Shown here piece after piece: positions 36,798 to 46,506 of a stretch of 64,000 nucleotides of DNA (the stretch's first letter is position 1; each line of letters begins with the position of its first letter). Position numbers and translations under genes: made by a program. Below the pieces are notes generated by a model, which saw only the letters and a program-made list of their open reading frames with translations, searched no databases and had not been told where the DNA came from. Origin of the DNA: Hyphomicrobiales bacterium (GTDB lineage Bacteria; Pseudomonadota; Alphaproteobacteria; Rickettsiales; JACKKO01); the NCBI GenBank assembly GCA_024236395.1, contig JACKKO010000001.1, positions 372,001-436,000 on the forward strand, read 5' to 3'.

Positions 36798-39008
36798 TCA
36801 AGCCAATTTCGCCCTTTGTTCGGGGGTTTCTACCGCGGCATTTTCCACCTGCCCGGCAATCAGTTCAAAATTGGCAATTTCGTGGACCAGTGCCCGCATT
36901 TGCGATAGCAACAGCAGACGATTCTTGCGCACATCAGCGGATTTACAATTGACCGTAACATGCTCAAAGAAGGCGTCAATTGGCCCGCGTAACTCCGAAA
37001 GCAGCGCCATCGCATCTTCAAACTGGTCTTCCTTCAAAGCTTCGCGGATATTAGGCTTCAGCGTATGCAGCACTTCATAAAGTACCTGTTCTTCCGGTTG
37101 TTCCAGCGTGTTTTTGGAGGGGGAATCATCATAGACAGTATCGTCCTTCTTCTCCTCAATCCGGACGATATTGGTGGCGCGGCGATAGGCGGCCAGCAGG
37201 TTCACACCGTCTTCCGTGCTCAGAAAGCTTTCCAATGCCTTCATACGGCGTACCATACGGCAGAGGTCATCCTCGGTACCGCCATCAAACACGGCGGAAA
37301 TCAGGTCATGTCGGATGTCTTCGGCTTTCAGCATGGCTTTTAACCGATCGGCAAAGAACTCCAGCAGCTGTTCCACCACGGTACCCGGCTTGGTTTTATG
37401 CCGTTTTAGCTTCTTCAGCCGCTCCAGCAGGCGTTTTTTTCCTTCTTCCGTGGAATGCGGGGTTTCATGCTCGGTGGGCTGGTGCTTGAGCAGAGAGGCC
37501 GGGTACTGTTTCAACGCGTGTTCAATGAGCAATTTCAGTGGTAAGGAGAGATTATTCTCCAGGATAATCCGGATAATGCCCAGCGCGGCGCGACGCAGGC
37601 CAAACGGATCGCGGGAGCCAGTGGGGCGTTCGTCAATCGCAAAGAACCCGGCCAGCGTATCAATTTTATCAGCAATTGCCACAGCGACGGCGATAGGCTC
37701 GGTTGGGCAGCGGTCAGAGGGGCCTTGCGGGGCATAATGATCGCGGATGGCCTGCGCAATCGCGTCCGGCTCCCCGGCGGCCTGGGCGTAGTAATAGCCC
37801 ATGATGCCCTGCAATTCCGGGAATTCCCCGACCATTTCGGTGGTCAGGTCCGATTTGCACAGGCGGCTGGCACGGTCCACCATATCCAGATCGGCATGTG
37901 GCACCCACACGGCCAGGAACTTGGCGGTGGCCTTGAGCCGCAGCATTTTTTCCTCCACAGTGCCCAGCCGTGCATGGAACACAATGCGTGCCAGTTTTTC
38001 TGCCCGGTTTTCCAGCGATATTTTCTGGTCGTGGGTGAAGAAGAAGCTGGCATCGGCGAGACGGGCGCGTAAGACACGCTCATTCCCGGCAACGATCGCC
38101 CCTTTTGGGTCTTTATCCATATTGGAAACAACCAGGAAATGTGGGGCCAGATTGCCATTACTATCCCGCAGGACAAAATATTTCTGGTGAGTACGGATAG
38201 CGGAAATCAGTACTTCTTCCGGTACTTCCATATAATGTTTTTCAATGGTGCCCATCAGTACGTGGGGCCATTCCACCAGTCCGGCGACCTCGTCCAGCAA
38301 CCCTTCGTCTTCTTCCAGCTTAAACCTCTTGGATTTGGCCAGGGCGATTGCTTCTTCGCGGATTATCCATTTGCGTTCCTCAGTACTGAGGATGACATGC
38401 TGTTTGCGAAGGGTTTCCTGATAGGCCATGAATTGCTTGACGGTGAAGGCTTTGGGGCCGAGAAACCGGTGACCGAAACTCTGGTTATTGCTAGTGATGT
38501 GGCCAAATACCAGCGGTAGGGTTTCTCCACCAAAGACGCAGCACAGATTCGTCAGCGGGCGTACCCAGCGCATACTATAGGCACCCCAGCGCATGGATTT
38601 GGGCCAGGTGAGAGCCGGCAAAATTTCTTCGAGGATAGACTGCAATACCTCACGTGTGGGTTTGCCTTTTTGTTCGATCATGGCGAAGTAAAATTCGCCC
38701 TTATCGGTTTTTTTGGTAACGAGCTGGCTCTTTTTCAGGCCGGTGGAGCGCACAAATCCCTCAATAGCCTTTTCCGGTGCATCCACACGAGGACCCCGGC
38801 GCTCTTCCATTTTGTTTTCCTGGGTCAGGCTGAAACCATCGGCAAACAGCACCAAACGGCGCGGGGTAACATAGGTTTCGATTTTGGAATGATACAACTC
38901 TGCAGTTTTGACCGCAGCCTCAAACCGGCGACGCAGTTCTTCCGCCATCGGCACCTGCATGCGGGCCGGGATTTCTTCGCTCAGTAATTCCAGAATCAGT
39001 TCAGCCAT
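36798..39008 (-). CDS. glyS: glycyl-tRNA synthetase beta subunit
   Basis: The tRNA-binding beta subunit of the alpha2-beta2 glycyl-tRNA synthetase, 736 aa. It begins with the family signature AELILELLSEEIPARMQ and has TPRRLVLFADG, VKxFAVxxxFxxxMRWGAYSMRWVRP, an HD-like domain (DHYAPQGPSDRCP and similar), and a C-terminal anticodon-binding DALR-like region. Complete. Its start overlaps the end of the YiiX-like gene by 13 nt, and ppdK follows after 71 nt. The catalytic subunit glyQ lies 1.1 kb upstream in the same direction, separated by panD and the hydrolase gene. Confidence 0.96.
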   Translation of the reverse strand: MAELILELLSEEIPARMQVPMAEELRRRFEAAVKTAELYHSKIETYVTPRRLVLFADGFSLTQENKMEERRGPRVDAPEKAIEGFVRSTGLKKSQLVTKKTDKGEFYFAMIEQKGKPTREVLQSILEEILPALTWPKSMRWGAYSMRWVRPLTNLCCVFGGETLPLVFGHITSNNQSFGHRFLGPKAFTVKQFMAYQETLRKQHVILSTEERKWIIREEAIALAKSKRFKLEEDEGLLDEVAGLVEWPHVLMGTIEKHYMEVPEEVLISAIRTHQKYFVLRDSNGNLAPHFLVVSNMDKDPKGAIVAGNERVLRARLADASFFFTHDQKISLENRAEKLARIVFHARLGTVEEKMLRLKATAKFLAVWVPHADLDMVDRASRLCKSDLTTEMVGEFPELQGIMGYYYAQAAGEPDAIAQAIRDHYAPQGPSDRCPTEPIAVAVAIADKIDTLAGFFAIDERPTGSRDPFGLRRAALGIIRIILENNLSLPLKLLIEHALKQYPASLLKHQPTEHETPHSTEEGKKRLLERLKKLKRHKTKPGTVVEQLLEFFADRLKAMLKAEDIRHDLISAVFDGGTEDDLCRMVRRMKALESFLSTEDGVNLLAAYRRATNIVRIEEKKDDTVYDDSPSKNTLEQPEEQVLYEVLHTLKPNIREALKEDQFEDAMALLSELRGPIDAFFEHVTVNCKSADVRKNRLLLLSQMRALVHEIANFELIAGQVENAAVETPEQRAKLA

Positions 39009-39706
39009 GATGCAAACGGATAGTTGTTATAAATTTGGGTATAATTTGGGTCACGCGTGATGCTGACCGGGGAGACCAGCTCCTGTTCCATAATTTTACT
39101 AATGCATGCTTCCTGCGACATGTTTATATTCTCACGGCAGTAAGGATGAAACGGGGCAATGCGTTTGATGGTGGTTTGTGTCACGTAATTATCCGTATCC
39201 AGATCCCCTAGGCGTTCAATCGTACCGGCTGAAAGACCAATAGCGTTAAAGGCCTCCCATACCAACTCGCTGCAGTATAGCTCCGGATTGCCAAAGAGAA
39301 AGAAAATATCGTAATGCCGTCCGTAATAGGGCTGCAGTGCGGTCAGCAAGGCTTCCTGTTTTTCCGGGGTCATGTCCTTATGGCGGTAAATCCTGAATTT
39401 ATTGCCTAGCCCACGCTGCACAAACGTATCCAGCGTCCAGTTGCGTATTACCCCGGCGGAATCCATTACCACCGGGCCATCATCGGTTACCATGATAATC
39501 CCTACGTGGGTCAGTAAACTGTTAGTGGAAGCGGCAATGGCAGGGGCAAAGGGAGAGGGCAGCGTCTGGAATATCAAATCGCCGGTTTCCAGTTCGGGCA
39601 GATTATCATATCGGGAGGGGAAAAGGAGAGTCAGGATACCCCCCACAGCAATCACGAAAACCAGGAGTAATATAAGCAATGTGGTGCGGAGCAGGCGCGG
39701 ACGCAT
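38996..39706 (-). CDS. YiiX/YebB-like NlpC/P60-type cysteine hydrolase
   Basis: A 236-aa membrane-anchored or periplasmic protein of the circularly permuted NlpC/P60 group (YiiX-type). One N-terminal hydrophobic helix (about residues 9-30) is followed by GDLIFQ, the active-site His in LLTHVGIIM, and the nucleophile Cys in LYCSELVWEAF. These are the expected catalytic elements. Family members act on murein peptides or other amide or ester bonds; the substrate is unknown here. Between panD and glyS it overlaps glyS by 13 nt, so it is translated with the synthetase operon. An odd place for an envelope hydrolase. Confidence 0.85.
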   Translation of the reverse strand: MRPRLLRTTLLILLLVFVIAVGGILTLLFPSRYDNLPELETGDLIFQTLPSPFAPAIAASTNSLLTHVGIIMVTDDGPVVMDSAGVIRNWTLDTFVQRGLGNKFRIYRHKDMTPEKQEALLTALQPYYGRHYDIFFLFGNPELYCSELVWEAFNAIGLSAGTIERLGDLDTDNYVTQTTIKRIAPFHPYCRENINMSQEACISKIMEQELVSPVSITRDPNYTQIYNNYPFASWLN

Positions 39707-39759
39707 TTAAAGCGCTCCTAAAATGAGAATGACTTCGTGTTCCTTGCTCATCGCTTTAT

Positions 39760-40113
39760 TTAACCTTTAACGATATGGTTCTTTTCGTCGACAACCACAA
39801 TGCATGGTTGATGAATACTGGCTTCTTGCGGGGTCATCTCCGCATAGGAGCAGATGATCACCCGGTCGCCCACATTGGCTTTATGCACAGCGGCGCCATT
39901 CGCCCCGATTTTGCCGGAGCCTTCCGGGGCGGGGATGGCATAGGTGGTAAAGCGTTCGCCGTTAGTGATATTGTAGACATCGATCTTTTCGTAGGGCAGC
40001 AGGCCAACTTTCTCCATGAGCAACCGGTCAATAGAGAGTGAGCCAACATAATCAATATCGGCTTCCGTCACGCAGGCACGGTGAATCTTAGATTTGAGCA
40101 GGCTGAGCATCAT
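39760..40113 (-). CDS. panD: aspartate 1-decarboxylase
   Basis: This makes beta-alanine for pantothenate and CoA. It is a small pyruvoyl-dependent enzyme of 117 aa that cuts itself between Gly24 and Ser25 (in YVGSLSID); Ser25 becomes the pyruvoyl group. It also has [13 protein letters not shown] and [10 protein letters not shown] start at the ATG at 40113, whose bases overlap the glyQ stop (ATGA); another ATG follows directly. The longer frame from 40164 would run into glyQ. The next step, panC, begins at the right edge of the window but on the other strand and far away. Confidence 0.95.
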   Translation of the reverse strand: MMLSLLKSKIHRACVTEADIDYVGSLSIDRLLMEKVGLLPYEKIDVYNITNGERFTTYAIPAPEGSGKIGANGAAVHKANVGDRVIICSYAEMTPQEASIHQPCIVVVDEKNHIVKG

Positions 40114-40994
40114 GCGGCGTCTCGCTTCAGCCCTTCTTCCGCTGCCAGCCAGGCTTCGCAGCAACCTTTGGCCAGCGCCCGAACGCGGGCAATGTAGGCG
40201 GCGCGTTCGGTGACGCCAATTACACCGCGTGCGTCCAGCAGGTTAAAGCAATGACTGGCCTTGATGCATTGATCGTAGGCCGGAAGCGGGAGTGCTTCCT
40301 TCAGCAGGGCCTTGCAGGTGGCTTCCGCATCATCAAAATGCTGTAACAGGACGTCGGTATTTGCCACATCCAGGTTAAACGCGGAAAACTGGCGCTCGGA
40401 TTCCAGGAAGATGTCGCCATAGGTGAGGCGGCGGTCATCATCCATCCCGTTAAATTCCAGATCGTACACATTTTCTACACCCTGGATATACATGGCAAGC
40501 CGCTCCAGCCCATAGGTGATTTCCCCGGAAACCGGCTGGCATTCAATGCCCCCCACCTGCTGGAAATAGGTAAACTGGGTGACTTCCATGCCATCGCACC
40601 AGACTTCCCAGCCAAGCCCCCAGGCGCCCAGGGTCGGGCTTTCCCAGTCATCCTCCACAAAGCGGATATCGTGCGCTTTCGGGTCAATGCCAATGGCCTT
40701 TAAGCTCTCCAGGTAAAGTTCCTGGATATTATCCGGTGAGGGTTTCAGGATGACCTGGAACTGGTAATAATGCTGCAGGCGGTTAGGATTTTCCCCATAA
40801 CGCCCGTCTTTGGGACGGCGGCAGGGCTGAACATAGGCGGCATTCCACGGCTTTTTGCCCAGCGCCCGCAGAGCGGTGGCCGGGTGAAAGGTGCCGGCGC
40901 CCATCTCCACGTCATACGGCTGCAAAATAGCACAGCCCTGCTTCTGCCAGAATTGCTGCAGCGTTAATATCATATCCTGAAATGCCAGTGCCAT
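40110..40994 (-). CDS. glyQ: glycyl-tRNA synthetase alpha subunit
   Basis: The catalytic class II alpha subunit, 294 aa. It shows [24 protein letters not shown] at the N-terminus, [43 protein letters not shown], and [22 protein letters not shown]. Complete. It is the first gene of the operon with panD (ATGA overlap), the YiiX-like hydrolase, glyS and ppdK. It is unusual that two unrelated genes sit between the two synthetase subunits. Confidence 0.97.
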   Translation of the reverse strand: MALAFQDMILTLQQFWQKQGCAILQPYDVEMGAGTFHPATALRALGKKPWNAAYVQPCRRPKDGRYGENPNRLQHYYQFQVILKPSPDNIQELYLESLKAIGIDPKAHDIRFVEDDWESPTLGAWGLGWEVWCDGMEVTQFTYFQQVGGIECQPVSGEITYGLERLAMYIQGVENVYDLEFNGMDDDRRLTYGDIFLESERQFSAFNLDVANTDVLLQHFDDAEATCKALLKEALPLPAYDQCIKASHCFNLLDARGVIGVTERAAYIARVRALAKGCCEAWLAAEEGLKRDAA

Positions 40995-41073
40995 AACCCC
41001 TCACACCGTTAAGGCTGGCATCATAGCGTGGTTTTTGCCGGGTGCAATACCCGTTTTTTGGCTGAAAATGAGG

Positions 41074-42204
41074 CTAAATTGCTTCCAATACCGTGGCAAT
41101 ACCCTGTCCGCCGCCAATACACATGGTCGCCAGCGCGTATTTTCCACCGGTACGTTTCAATAAGCTGGCCGCTTTACCGGTAATCCGGGCACCACTGGCA
41201 CCCAGCGGGTGACCCAGCGCAATGGCACCGCCATCCAGGTTCAGCCGGTCGGTGGGAACGCCCAATTCCTTGATCACCGCAAGCGATTGGGCGGCAAAGG
41301 CTTCATTCAGTTCGATCACATCCATATCCTGCAGGCTGAGGCGGGCGCGTGCCAGCGCCTTTTTCGTGGCACTGACCGGGCCAATCCCCATGATGTCCGG
41401 TGCGCAACCCGAAACAGCGACACTGCGGATAGCCGCAAGTTTTGGCAGCCCAAGCCGGTCAGCCGTGGCTTCGTTGACGAGCAATACCCCGGCAGCCCCA
41501 TCAGTCAGCGGGCTGGAAGTCCCCGCCGTAACGGAGCCTTTGGCATCAAACGCCGGCTTCAACTCTGCCAGCCCTTCAGCAGAGGTTTCCGGGCGGATGC
41601 ATCCATCCTGTGCGACATCGCCTACCACTAGGATTTCATCGCGAAAATGTCCGGCTTGTGCTGCTGCTACGGCCTTCTGATGGCTCTCCACAGCAAAGGT
41701 TTCCTGATCTTTGCGGGAGATTTTGTATTGATTGGCCAGATTTTCGGCGGTAATTCCCATGGATTCATAGGCTTCCGGGTAGCGTTCATAAAGTGCCGGG
41801 TTGGGCAGGGGGTTAAAACCGGTCATCGGCACCCGCGTCATGGATTCCACTCCGGCGCAGAGGAATGCTTCGCCCGCGCCCAGCGCAATGGCCCCGGCGG
41901 CATCATGAATGGCCTGCATGGACGAGCCGCAGAAACGGTTGATTGTTACCCCGGCGATGGTGATGGGGAGTTCGGCCACGAAGGTGGCTAACCGGGCGAT
42001 ATTCAGCCCCTGTTCCCCTTCCGGAAAGGCACAGCCAAGCTTGACGTCTTCGATCATACTGGCATCCAGCGGTGCCGCCAGTGCCTTCATAACGATCGCA
42101 GCCAGATCATCCGGACGGACATCACGCAATGCGCCCTTATAGGCCGGGGTAAAGGGGGTACGTTTATAGGCAGCAATGACAGCACGGGGGGATGCGGTTG
42201 CCAT
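41074..42204 (-). CDS. acetyl-CoA C-acyltransferase (thiolase)
   Basis: A thiolase of 376 aa that either splits 3-ketoacyl-CoA in fatty-acid oxidation or condenses two acetyl-CoA. Catalytic residues are visible: nucleophile Cys in INRFCGSSMQA, the His in GHPLGASGAR and the second Cys in MCIGGGQG. The neighbouring acyl-CoA ligase fits a role in beta-oxidation (FadA-like). It lies 17 nt behind a small membrane protein gene on the same strand, so the three form an operon. An exact split between FadA and PhaA types is not possible from motifs. Confidence 0.92.
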   Translation of the reverse strand: MATASPRAVIAAYKRTPFTPAYKGALRDVRPDDLAAIVMKALAAPLDASMIEDVKLGCAFPEGEQGLNIARLATFVAELPITIAGVTINRFCGSSMQAIHDAAGAIALGAGEAFLCAGVESMTRVPMTGFNPLPNPALYERYPEAYESMGITAENLANQYKISRKDQETFAVESHQKAVAAAQAGHFRDEILVVGDVAQDGCIRPETSAEGLAELKPAFDAKGSVTAGTSSPLTDGAAGVLLVNEATADRLGLPKLAAIRSVAVSGCAPDIMGIGPVSATKKALARARLSLQDMDVIELNEAFAAQSLAVIKELGVPTDRLNLDGGAIALGHPLGASGARITGKAASLLKRTGGKYALATMCIGGGQGIATVLEAI

Positions 42205-42221
42205 GAATAACTCTCCTTCGG

Positions 42222-42602
42222 TTACATATACCGTTTCAGAATACGCCGATGTACCCAGAATACCAGTCCAAAGATGAGCGTATACCCAATCAGGCGGGAT
42301 ACGATTCTGGGCATATGTTGCGTGCGGTCTTCACTGGCAAGGGAGAAGAGGTAATCTTTCTTTTCCTCAAACTCCTCACGTCCGATATGTTCGAAAACAA
42401 ACCGGCGATCATCACTCAGGCCATAAAGGAAGGCCTCACTGTGAACAAATTCGTAGGTGAAGAATTGCGGATCGTGCAGCTCTGGCTGGTAAAGACGCCA
42501 GATGGTGAACCCGGCGGAAAACAGATACAACACCATCATGATAGCGCTGAAGAAACAAATGGTTTTAGCATAATATTTCAGTGCAATTGGTGGATTAGAC
42601 AT
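42222..42602 (-). CDS. small membrane protein between fadD and thiolase
   Basis: A 126-aa protein with one membrane helix near the N-terminus (FFSAIMMVLYLFSAGFTIW) and one near the C-terminus (IGYTLIFGLVFWVHRRILKRY), so both ends face the same side with a soluble middle rich in Phe, Tyr and acid. I do not recognise it. It overlaps the 3' end of fadD by 8 nt and has a very strong GGAGG ribosome site before the ATG at 42602. Its place inside the fatty-acid operon suggests a link with fatty-acid uptake or acyl-CoA metabolism at the membrane. Confidence 0.78.
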   Translation of the reverse strand: MSNPPIALKYYAKTICFFSAIMMVLYLFSAGFTIWRLYQPELHDPQFFTYEFVHSEAFLYGLSDDRRFVFEHIGREEFEEKKDYLFSLASEDRTQHMPRIVSRLIGYTLIFGLVFWVHRRILKRYM

Positions 42603-44283
42603 GATCATCCTCCTTAGGTTGTAAAACCTTCTTATCGATCTTCCCTATGAGTGTTTTCGGTAAATCCTTCCGGAAAATAAATTCTTTTGGTATTTCAAAC
42701 GCGGCCAATCGCTCACGCAGATAATGATGTAATTCCTGCTGGGTAACGGACTTTCCTTCTGCTAGCGCAATATAGGCCTGTGGCACCTGACCCCATTTGG
42801 GATGAGGGATGCCGATCACCGCTGCCTCACGGACGGCCGGATGTTTGTAAAGGACTTCCTCAATGGTGCGCGGATAAATATTATAGCCGCCGGAAATAAT
42901 CATTTCCTTGCGGCGATCGACGATAAAGACATAGCCTTCTTCATCCATATAGGCGATGTCACCGGTGCGTAACCATCCCTCTTTGATCATCACATCATCG
43001 GTTTCATAGGGGCGTCGCCAGTATCCCTTCATCACTTGTGGACCACGGACGCAGAGTTCGCCCCGTTCACCTTGTGGTAGAAAATGTTCCGGTTTTTCCG
43101 GATCTTCAATAGCAATCTCAGTCTGTGGCAGCGGCAGGCCAATCGAGCCGTCTTTCTGTTTGCCAAAAAACGGGTTAGCACAGACAACGGGCGACGCTTC
43201 GGTGAGTCCATATCCTTCCACCAGATGCGCGCGGGTGTTTTTCTCAAACCGTCTACGCACATCTGCTGGTAGTGGTGCACCACCGGAAATACAGAGCTTT
43301 AGCGAGGTTAAATCATAGCGGGAGATATCCGGAGCATCGGCTATAGCGGCAAACATGGTGGGGACACCGGGAAGGATCGTCGGTTTTTTGCGAGAGGTAT
43401 CTTTCAACACAGATTTCAGATTGAAGCGCGGATGCAGGATCATCGTGGCTCCCAGTGCCACACCTATGTGCAGCACGGTCATCATGGCAAAAACATGAAA
43501 AAGTGGCAATACACCAAGTGTACGTTGCTTACCGGGTTCCAGATCTTTTGCCCAGACCAGGATCTGCTGTGTGTTGGCATAAAGGCTGGCATGGGTGAGC
43601 ATGGCACCTTTGGGGATGCCGGTGGTGCCGCCGGTGTATTGCAGCACAGCGATGTCATTTTCCGGATCAATCACCGGGGGTTCACATTCTTCCTCCTGTT
43701 CCTTGTGCATTCTCAATAGGTGGCAGAAATGAACGTGTACCTTATCCTCTGCCGGGAGCGGGCAGATATCCTTGCGCTTGAGCAACGGGAAAAGAAACCG
43801 TTTGAGCGGCGGCATCGTATCCTGCAGCTGACCAACGATGACTTTTTTGATGGCACCTTTCTCAATCAGCGGTTTGAGCTTAGGGTAGCAGGTGGCCAGT
43901 GCCAGTACCACGACCGTATCGCATTCGGCATCCTGTAGCAGATGCGCCACTTCGTTGGCGGAATAAAGCGGGTTGATATTGACCACGGTTGCCCCGGCTT
44001 TCAGGGCGGCAAAGTAGCTCATCACGTATTGTGGGCAATTGGGCATCAGCAGGGCAATACGTGATCCTTTACCGATACCGTGTTTACGAAAACCGCAGGT
44101 GAGGTGGCTCATGCAGCGGTGTAACTGGCTGTAGGAATAGGACTTGCCTAAAAAATCGATGGCGGTATGTTCAGGGAACCGTGCGGCGGTGGCATCCAGC
44201 AGGGTATGCACCGGCTTGGCGTCAATCATGTGATGCCAGTCGATGCCTTCCGGGTAGGAAGCGAGCCAGGGATGTGCCGTCAT
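42595..44283 (-). CDS. fadD: long-chain fatty-acid-CoA ligase
   Basis: An AMP-forming acyl-CoA synthetase, 562 aa, typical length. It activates fatty acids to acyl-CoA via acyl-AMP. It has the P-loop-like QYTGGTTGIPKGAM, VEGYGLTEASPV, RTGDIAYMDEEGYVFIVDRRKE and the C-terminal catalytic Lys in LIGKIDKK. Start: ATG at 44283 (MTAHPW); the longer frame from 44373 adds 30 unlikely residues. The AAAGG ribosome site is 12 nt upstream. It heads the operon with the small membrane protein and the thiolase. It is divergent from the ferredoxin-NADP reductase gene. Confidence 0.95.
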   Translation of the reverse strand: MTAHPWLASYPEGIDWHHMIDAKPVHTLLDATAARFPEHTAIDFLGKSYSYSQLHRCMSHLTCGFRKHGIGKGSRIALLMPNCPQYVMSYFAALKAGATVVNINPLYSANEVAHLLQDAECDTVVVLALATCYPKLKPLIEKGAIKKVIVGQLQDTMPPLKRFLFPLLKRKDICPLPAEDKVHVHFCHLLRMHKEQEEECEPPVIDPENDIAVLQYTGGTTGIPKGAMLTHASLYANTQQILVWAKDLEPGKQRTLGVLPLFHVFAMMTVLHIGVALGATMILHPRFNLKSVLKDTSRKKPTILPGVPTMFAAIADAPDISRYDLTSLKLCISGGAPLPADVRRRFEKNTRAHLVEGYGLTEASPVVCANPFFGKQKDGSIGLPLPQTEIAIEDPEKPEHFLPQGERGELCVRGPQVMKGYWRRPYETDDVMIKEGWLRTGDIAYMDEEGYVFIVDRRKEMIISGGYNIYPRTIEEVLYKHPAVREAAVIGIPHPKWGQVPQAYIALAEGKSVTQQELHHYLRERLAAFEIPKEFIFRKDLPKTLIGKIDKKVLQPKEDDHV

Positions 44284-44351
44284 GCGAATACAACCTTTTT
44301 GTAGTAGGCTTTTTGTAACAGGCTTTTTTAATAGGATAGCATAACCAGAGC

Positions 44352-45377
44352 ATGGCCGCCACACATCAGACATCGCAGGAAACCGATATCGTCATCATTG
44401 GGGCCGGGCCGGTGGGCCTGTTTGCCATATTTGAAGCCGGCATGCTGAAGATGCGCTGCCATGTGGTAGATACGCTGGATTTCACCGGCGGGCAATGTAC
44501 GGCACTCTATCCGGAAAAACCGATTTACGATGTGGCCGCACACCCAGCGGTGGAAGCGGCTGAGCTGATTACCAGGCTGGAGGAGCAGGCCGCGCCGTTC
44601 AACCCGGTGTATCATCTGGGGCAGCAGGTGACGGAGTTGCAGCCGGAAGGCGAGGGCTGGCAGGTGCACACCAGCAAGGGGACGCAGATTCGCTGCAAAG
44701 CCGTGCTGATTGCTGCAGGATGCGGGGCGTTCGGGCCGAATCGTCCGCCGCTGGAGGGCATCGAGCAGTATGAAGGTAAGAGTGTGTTTTACCTGGTGCG
44801 GCGCAAGGAAGATTTCCGTGGGAAGCGCGTGGTAATCGCTGGAGGTGGCGATTCGGCGGTAGACTGGGCGATTGCGCTGGCCGAGGTGGCAGAGCAAATA
44901 TATGTGGTGCACCGTCGTCCGAAATTCCGCGCTGCACCCGAAAGTGTGACGCGCATGGAAACACTAGCCAGTGAAGGCAAAATTAAGTTCGTGATTCCAT
45001 ATCAACTACACGGTTTAGAAGGTGATGGGGAAACGATTTCCGGGGTGGTGGTGCAGGATCTGGACAAAAATACACGGACGCTTCAGGCTGATGTGCTCCT
45101 GCCCTTCTTTGGGCTGGCAATGGAGCTGGGGCCAATTGCCAACTGGGGTCTGAACCTGGATCAGAATCGGATCGCCGTGGCGGCCGAAACACTGGAAACC
45201 AGCGCGCCGGGCATTTATGCCATTGGGGATATCTGCCATTATCCGGGCAAGCTGAAGCTGATTGTCTGCGGGTTCTCCGAGGCGGCGATGGCGGCACACG
45301 CGATCTACCCGCGTGTGCACCCGGATGCGGCGCTGCATTTTGAATATTCCACTACCAAGGGCGTACCGGGAGCATAA
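44352..45377 (+). CDS. ferredoxin--NADP(+) reductase, thioredoxin-reductase-like type
   Basis: An FAD- and NADP-binding flavoprotein, 341 aa, of the TrxR-like ferredoxin-NADP reductase group (YumC-type). It has the FAD motif [11 protein letters not shown], the second dinucleotide motif [18 protein letters not shown], and the FAD-contact [13 protein letters not shown]. The active CxxC of true thioredoxin reductases is absent, which supports a ferredoxin reductase. It should supply reduced ferredoxin for biosynthesis. The gene is 2 nt before folD and so co-transcribed. Confidence 0.93.
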   Translation: MAATHQTSQETDIVIIGAGPVGLFAIFEAGMLKMRCHVVDTLDFTGGQCTALYPEKPIYDVAAHPAVEAAELITRLEEQAAPFNPVYHLGQQVTELQPEGEGWQVHTSKGTQIRCKAVLIAAGCGAFGPNRPPLEGIEQYEGKSVFYLVRRKEDFRGKRVVIAGGGDSAVDWAIALAEVAEQIYVVHRRPKFRAAPESVTRMETLASEGKIKFVIPYQLHGLEGDGETISGVVVQDLDKNTRTLQADVLLPFFGLAMELGPIANWGLNLDQNRIAVAAETLETSAPGIYAIGDICHYPGKLKLIVCGFSEAAMAAHAIYPRVHPDAALHFEYSTTKGVPGA

Positions 45378-45379
45378 CG

Positions 45380-46243
45380 ATGAGTGCACATATCATAGAT
45401 GGTAAAGCGTTTGCCGCTAAATTACGGGAGCAAGTGGCCGCGGAAGTGGATCTGTTGAAGGAAGAAACCGGGCGGGTGCCCGGGCTGGCGGTGGTGCTGG
45501 TGGGCGAAGACCCGGCCAGCCAGGTCTATGTGCGGAATAAAGGGAAAGCTACGGTGGAAGCGGGGATGGAGTCGCTGGAATTTCGTCTGCCTGCGGAAAC
45601 GAGTGAGACGGAGCTGATCGCCAAAGTGGAGGAACTGAACAACGATCAGAATGTGCATGGTATCCTGGTGCAGCTGCCGCTTCCCAAGCACATAAGCGAG
45701 GAGGCGGTGATTGCGGCGATCCATCCGGACAAGGATGTGGACGGGTTTCATGTGATGAACAGCGGCAAGCTGATGACCGGGCAGGCGTCGCTCGTTCCGT
45801 GCACGCCACAAGGTTGCCTGCTGCTGCTGAAAGATGTGCTGGGCGGCGATCTTTCCGGGAAACATGCCGTGGTGCTGGGACGCTCTAATATTGTGGGTAA
45901 ACCCATGGCCATGCTGCTGCTGGCAGAGCATTGCACAGTGACGATTGCCCATTCCCGTACCCGCGATATTGCCGCACTGGTACGGCAGGCGGATATTCTG
46001 GTGGCGGCGGTAGGCAGGTCGGAACTGGTGAAGCAGAGCTGGGTGAAGCCTGGCGCCGTGGTGATTGATGTCGGGATTAACCGCGTGGTGGAAGGCGAAA
46101 AAGCCCGGCTGGTGGGCGATGTCGCCTTTGAAGAAGTGGCGCAGGTGGCCTCGGCGATCACGCCCGTACCCGGCGGGGTGGGGCCGATGACGATTGCCTG
46201 CCTGTTGCGTAATACGCTCACGGCCTTCCGCGCCAGCCTGTAG
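45380..46243 (+). CDS. folD: bifunctional methylene-THF dehydrogenase / cyclohydrolase
   Basis: This interconverts 5,10-methylene-THF, methenyl-THF and 10-formyl-THF (287 aa). It has the catalytic Lys in YVRNKGKA, the QLPLPKHI motif, DKDVDGFH, the NADP-binding [14 protein letters not shown], and [11 protein letters not shown] near the end. Complete. Starts 2 nt after the reductase gene. REP-like hairpins follow it. Confidence 0.97.
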   Translation: MSAHIIDGKAFAAKLREQVAAEVDLLKEETGRVPGLAVVLVGEDPASQVYVRNKGKATVEAGMESLEFRLPAETSETELIAKVEELNNDQNVHGILVQLPLPKHISEEAVIAAIHPDKDVDGFHVMNSGKLMTGQASLVPCTPQGCLLLLKDVLGGDLSGKHAVVLGRSNIVGKPMAMLLLAEHCTVTIAHSRTRDIAALVRQADILVAAVGRSELVKQSWVKPGAVVIDVGINRVVEGEKARLVGDVAFEEVAQVASAITPVPGGVGPMTIACLLRNTLTAFRASL

Positions 46244-46278
46244 TAGGTGGTGACTGGTTGCTAGTTGATAATACTGTC

Positions 46279-46333
46279 ATGCCGTCTTCAGGACGGCATC
46301 CGGGAAAAACCAGACCCCGTCATGCGACGGGGT
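46279..46333. repeat. two adjacent REP-like palindromes
   Basis: ATGCCGTC-ttcag-GACGGCAT (46279-46299) and ACCCCGTC-atgc-GACGGGGT (46314-46333) lie 36 nt past folD. The first resembles the GTCATGCC...GGCAT hairpins scattered through many alphaproteobacterial genomes. No U-run follows, so they are not ordinary terminators. Confidence 0.6.
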
Positions 46334-46506
46334 GACATCAAGAGTCCTGCTTTTCCCTGCTTCCCCTGTCACAAAGGGTTTCTGCACATTTTTATTACTT
46401 TTTTCCAGGGTTCTGTTAATCTTTTCCCGAAACTTCTTAATACGATCGGGGTTTTGTTAAGGATTTGTTAACTACGCCTGCGGTATAATAAGTCGTAAGG
46501 AGTATT

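Noticed and set aside
41039..41059. Hairpin with a T-run (CGGGT-gcaat-ACCCG-TTTTTT)
   Set aside because: The T-run is on the plus strand where no gene ends; both neighbours are transcribed leftward. Left as a possible antisense terminator only.
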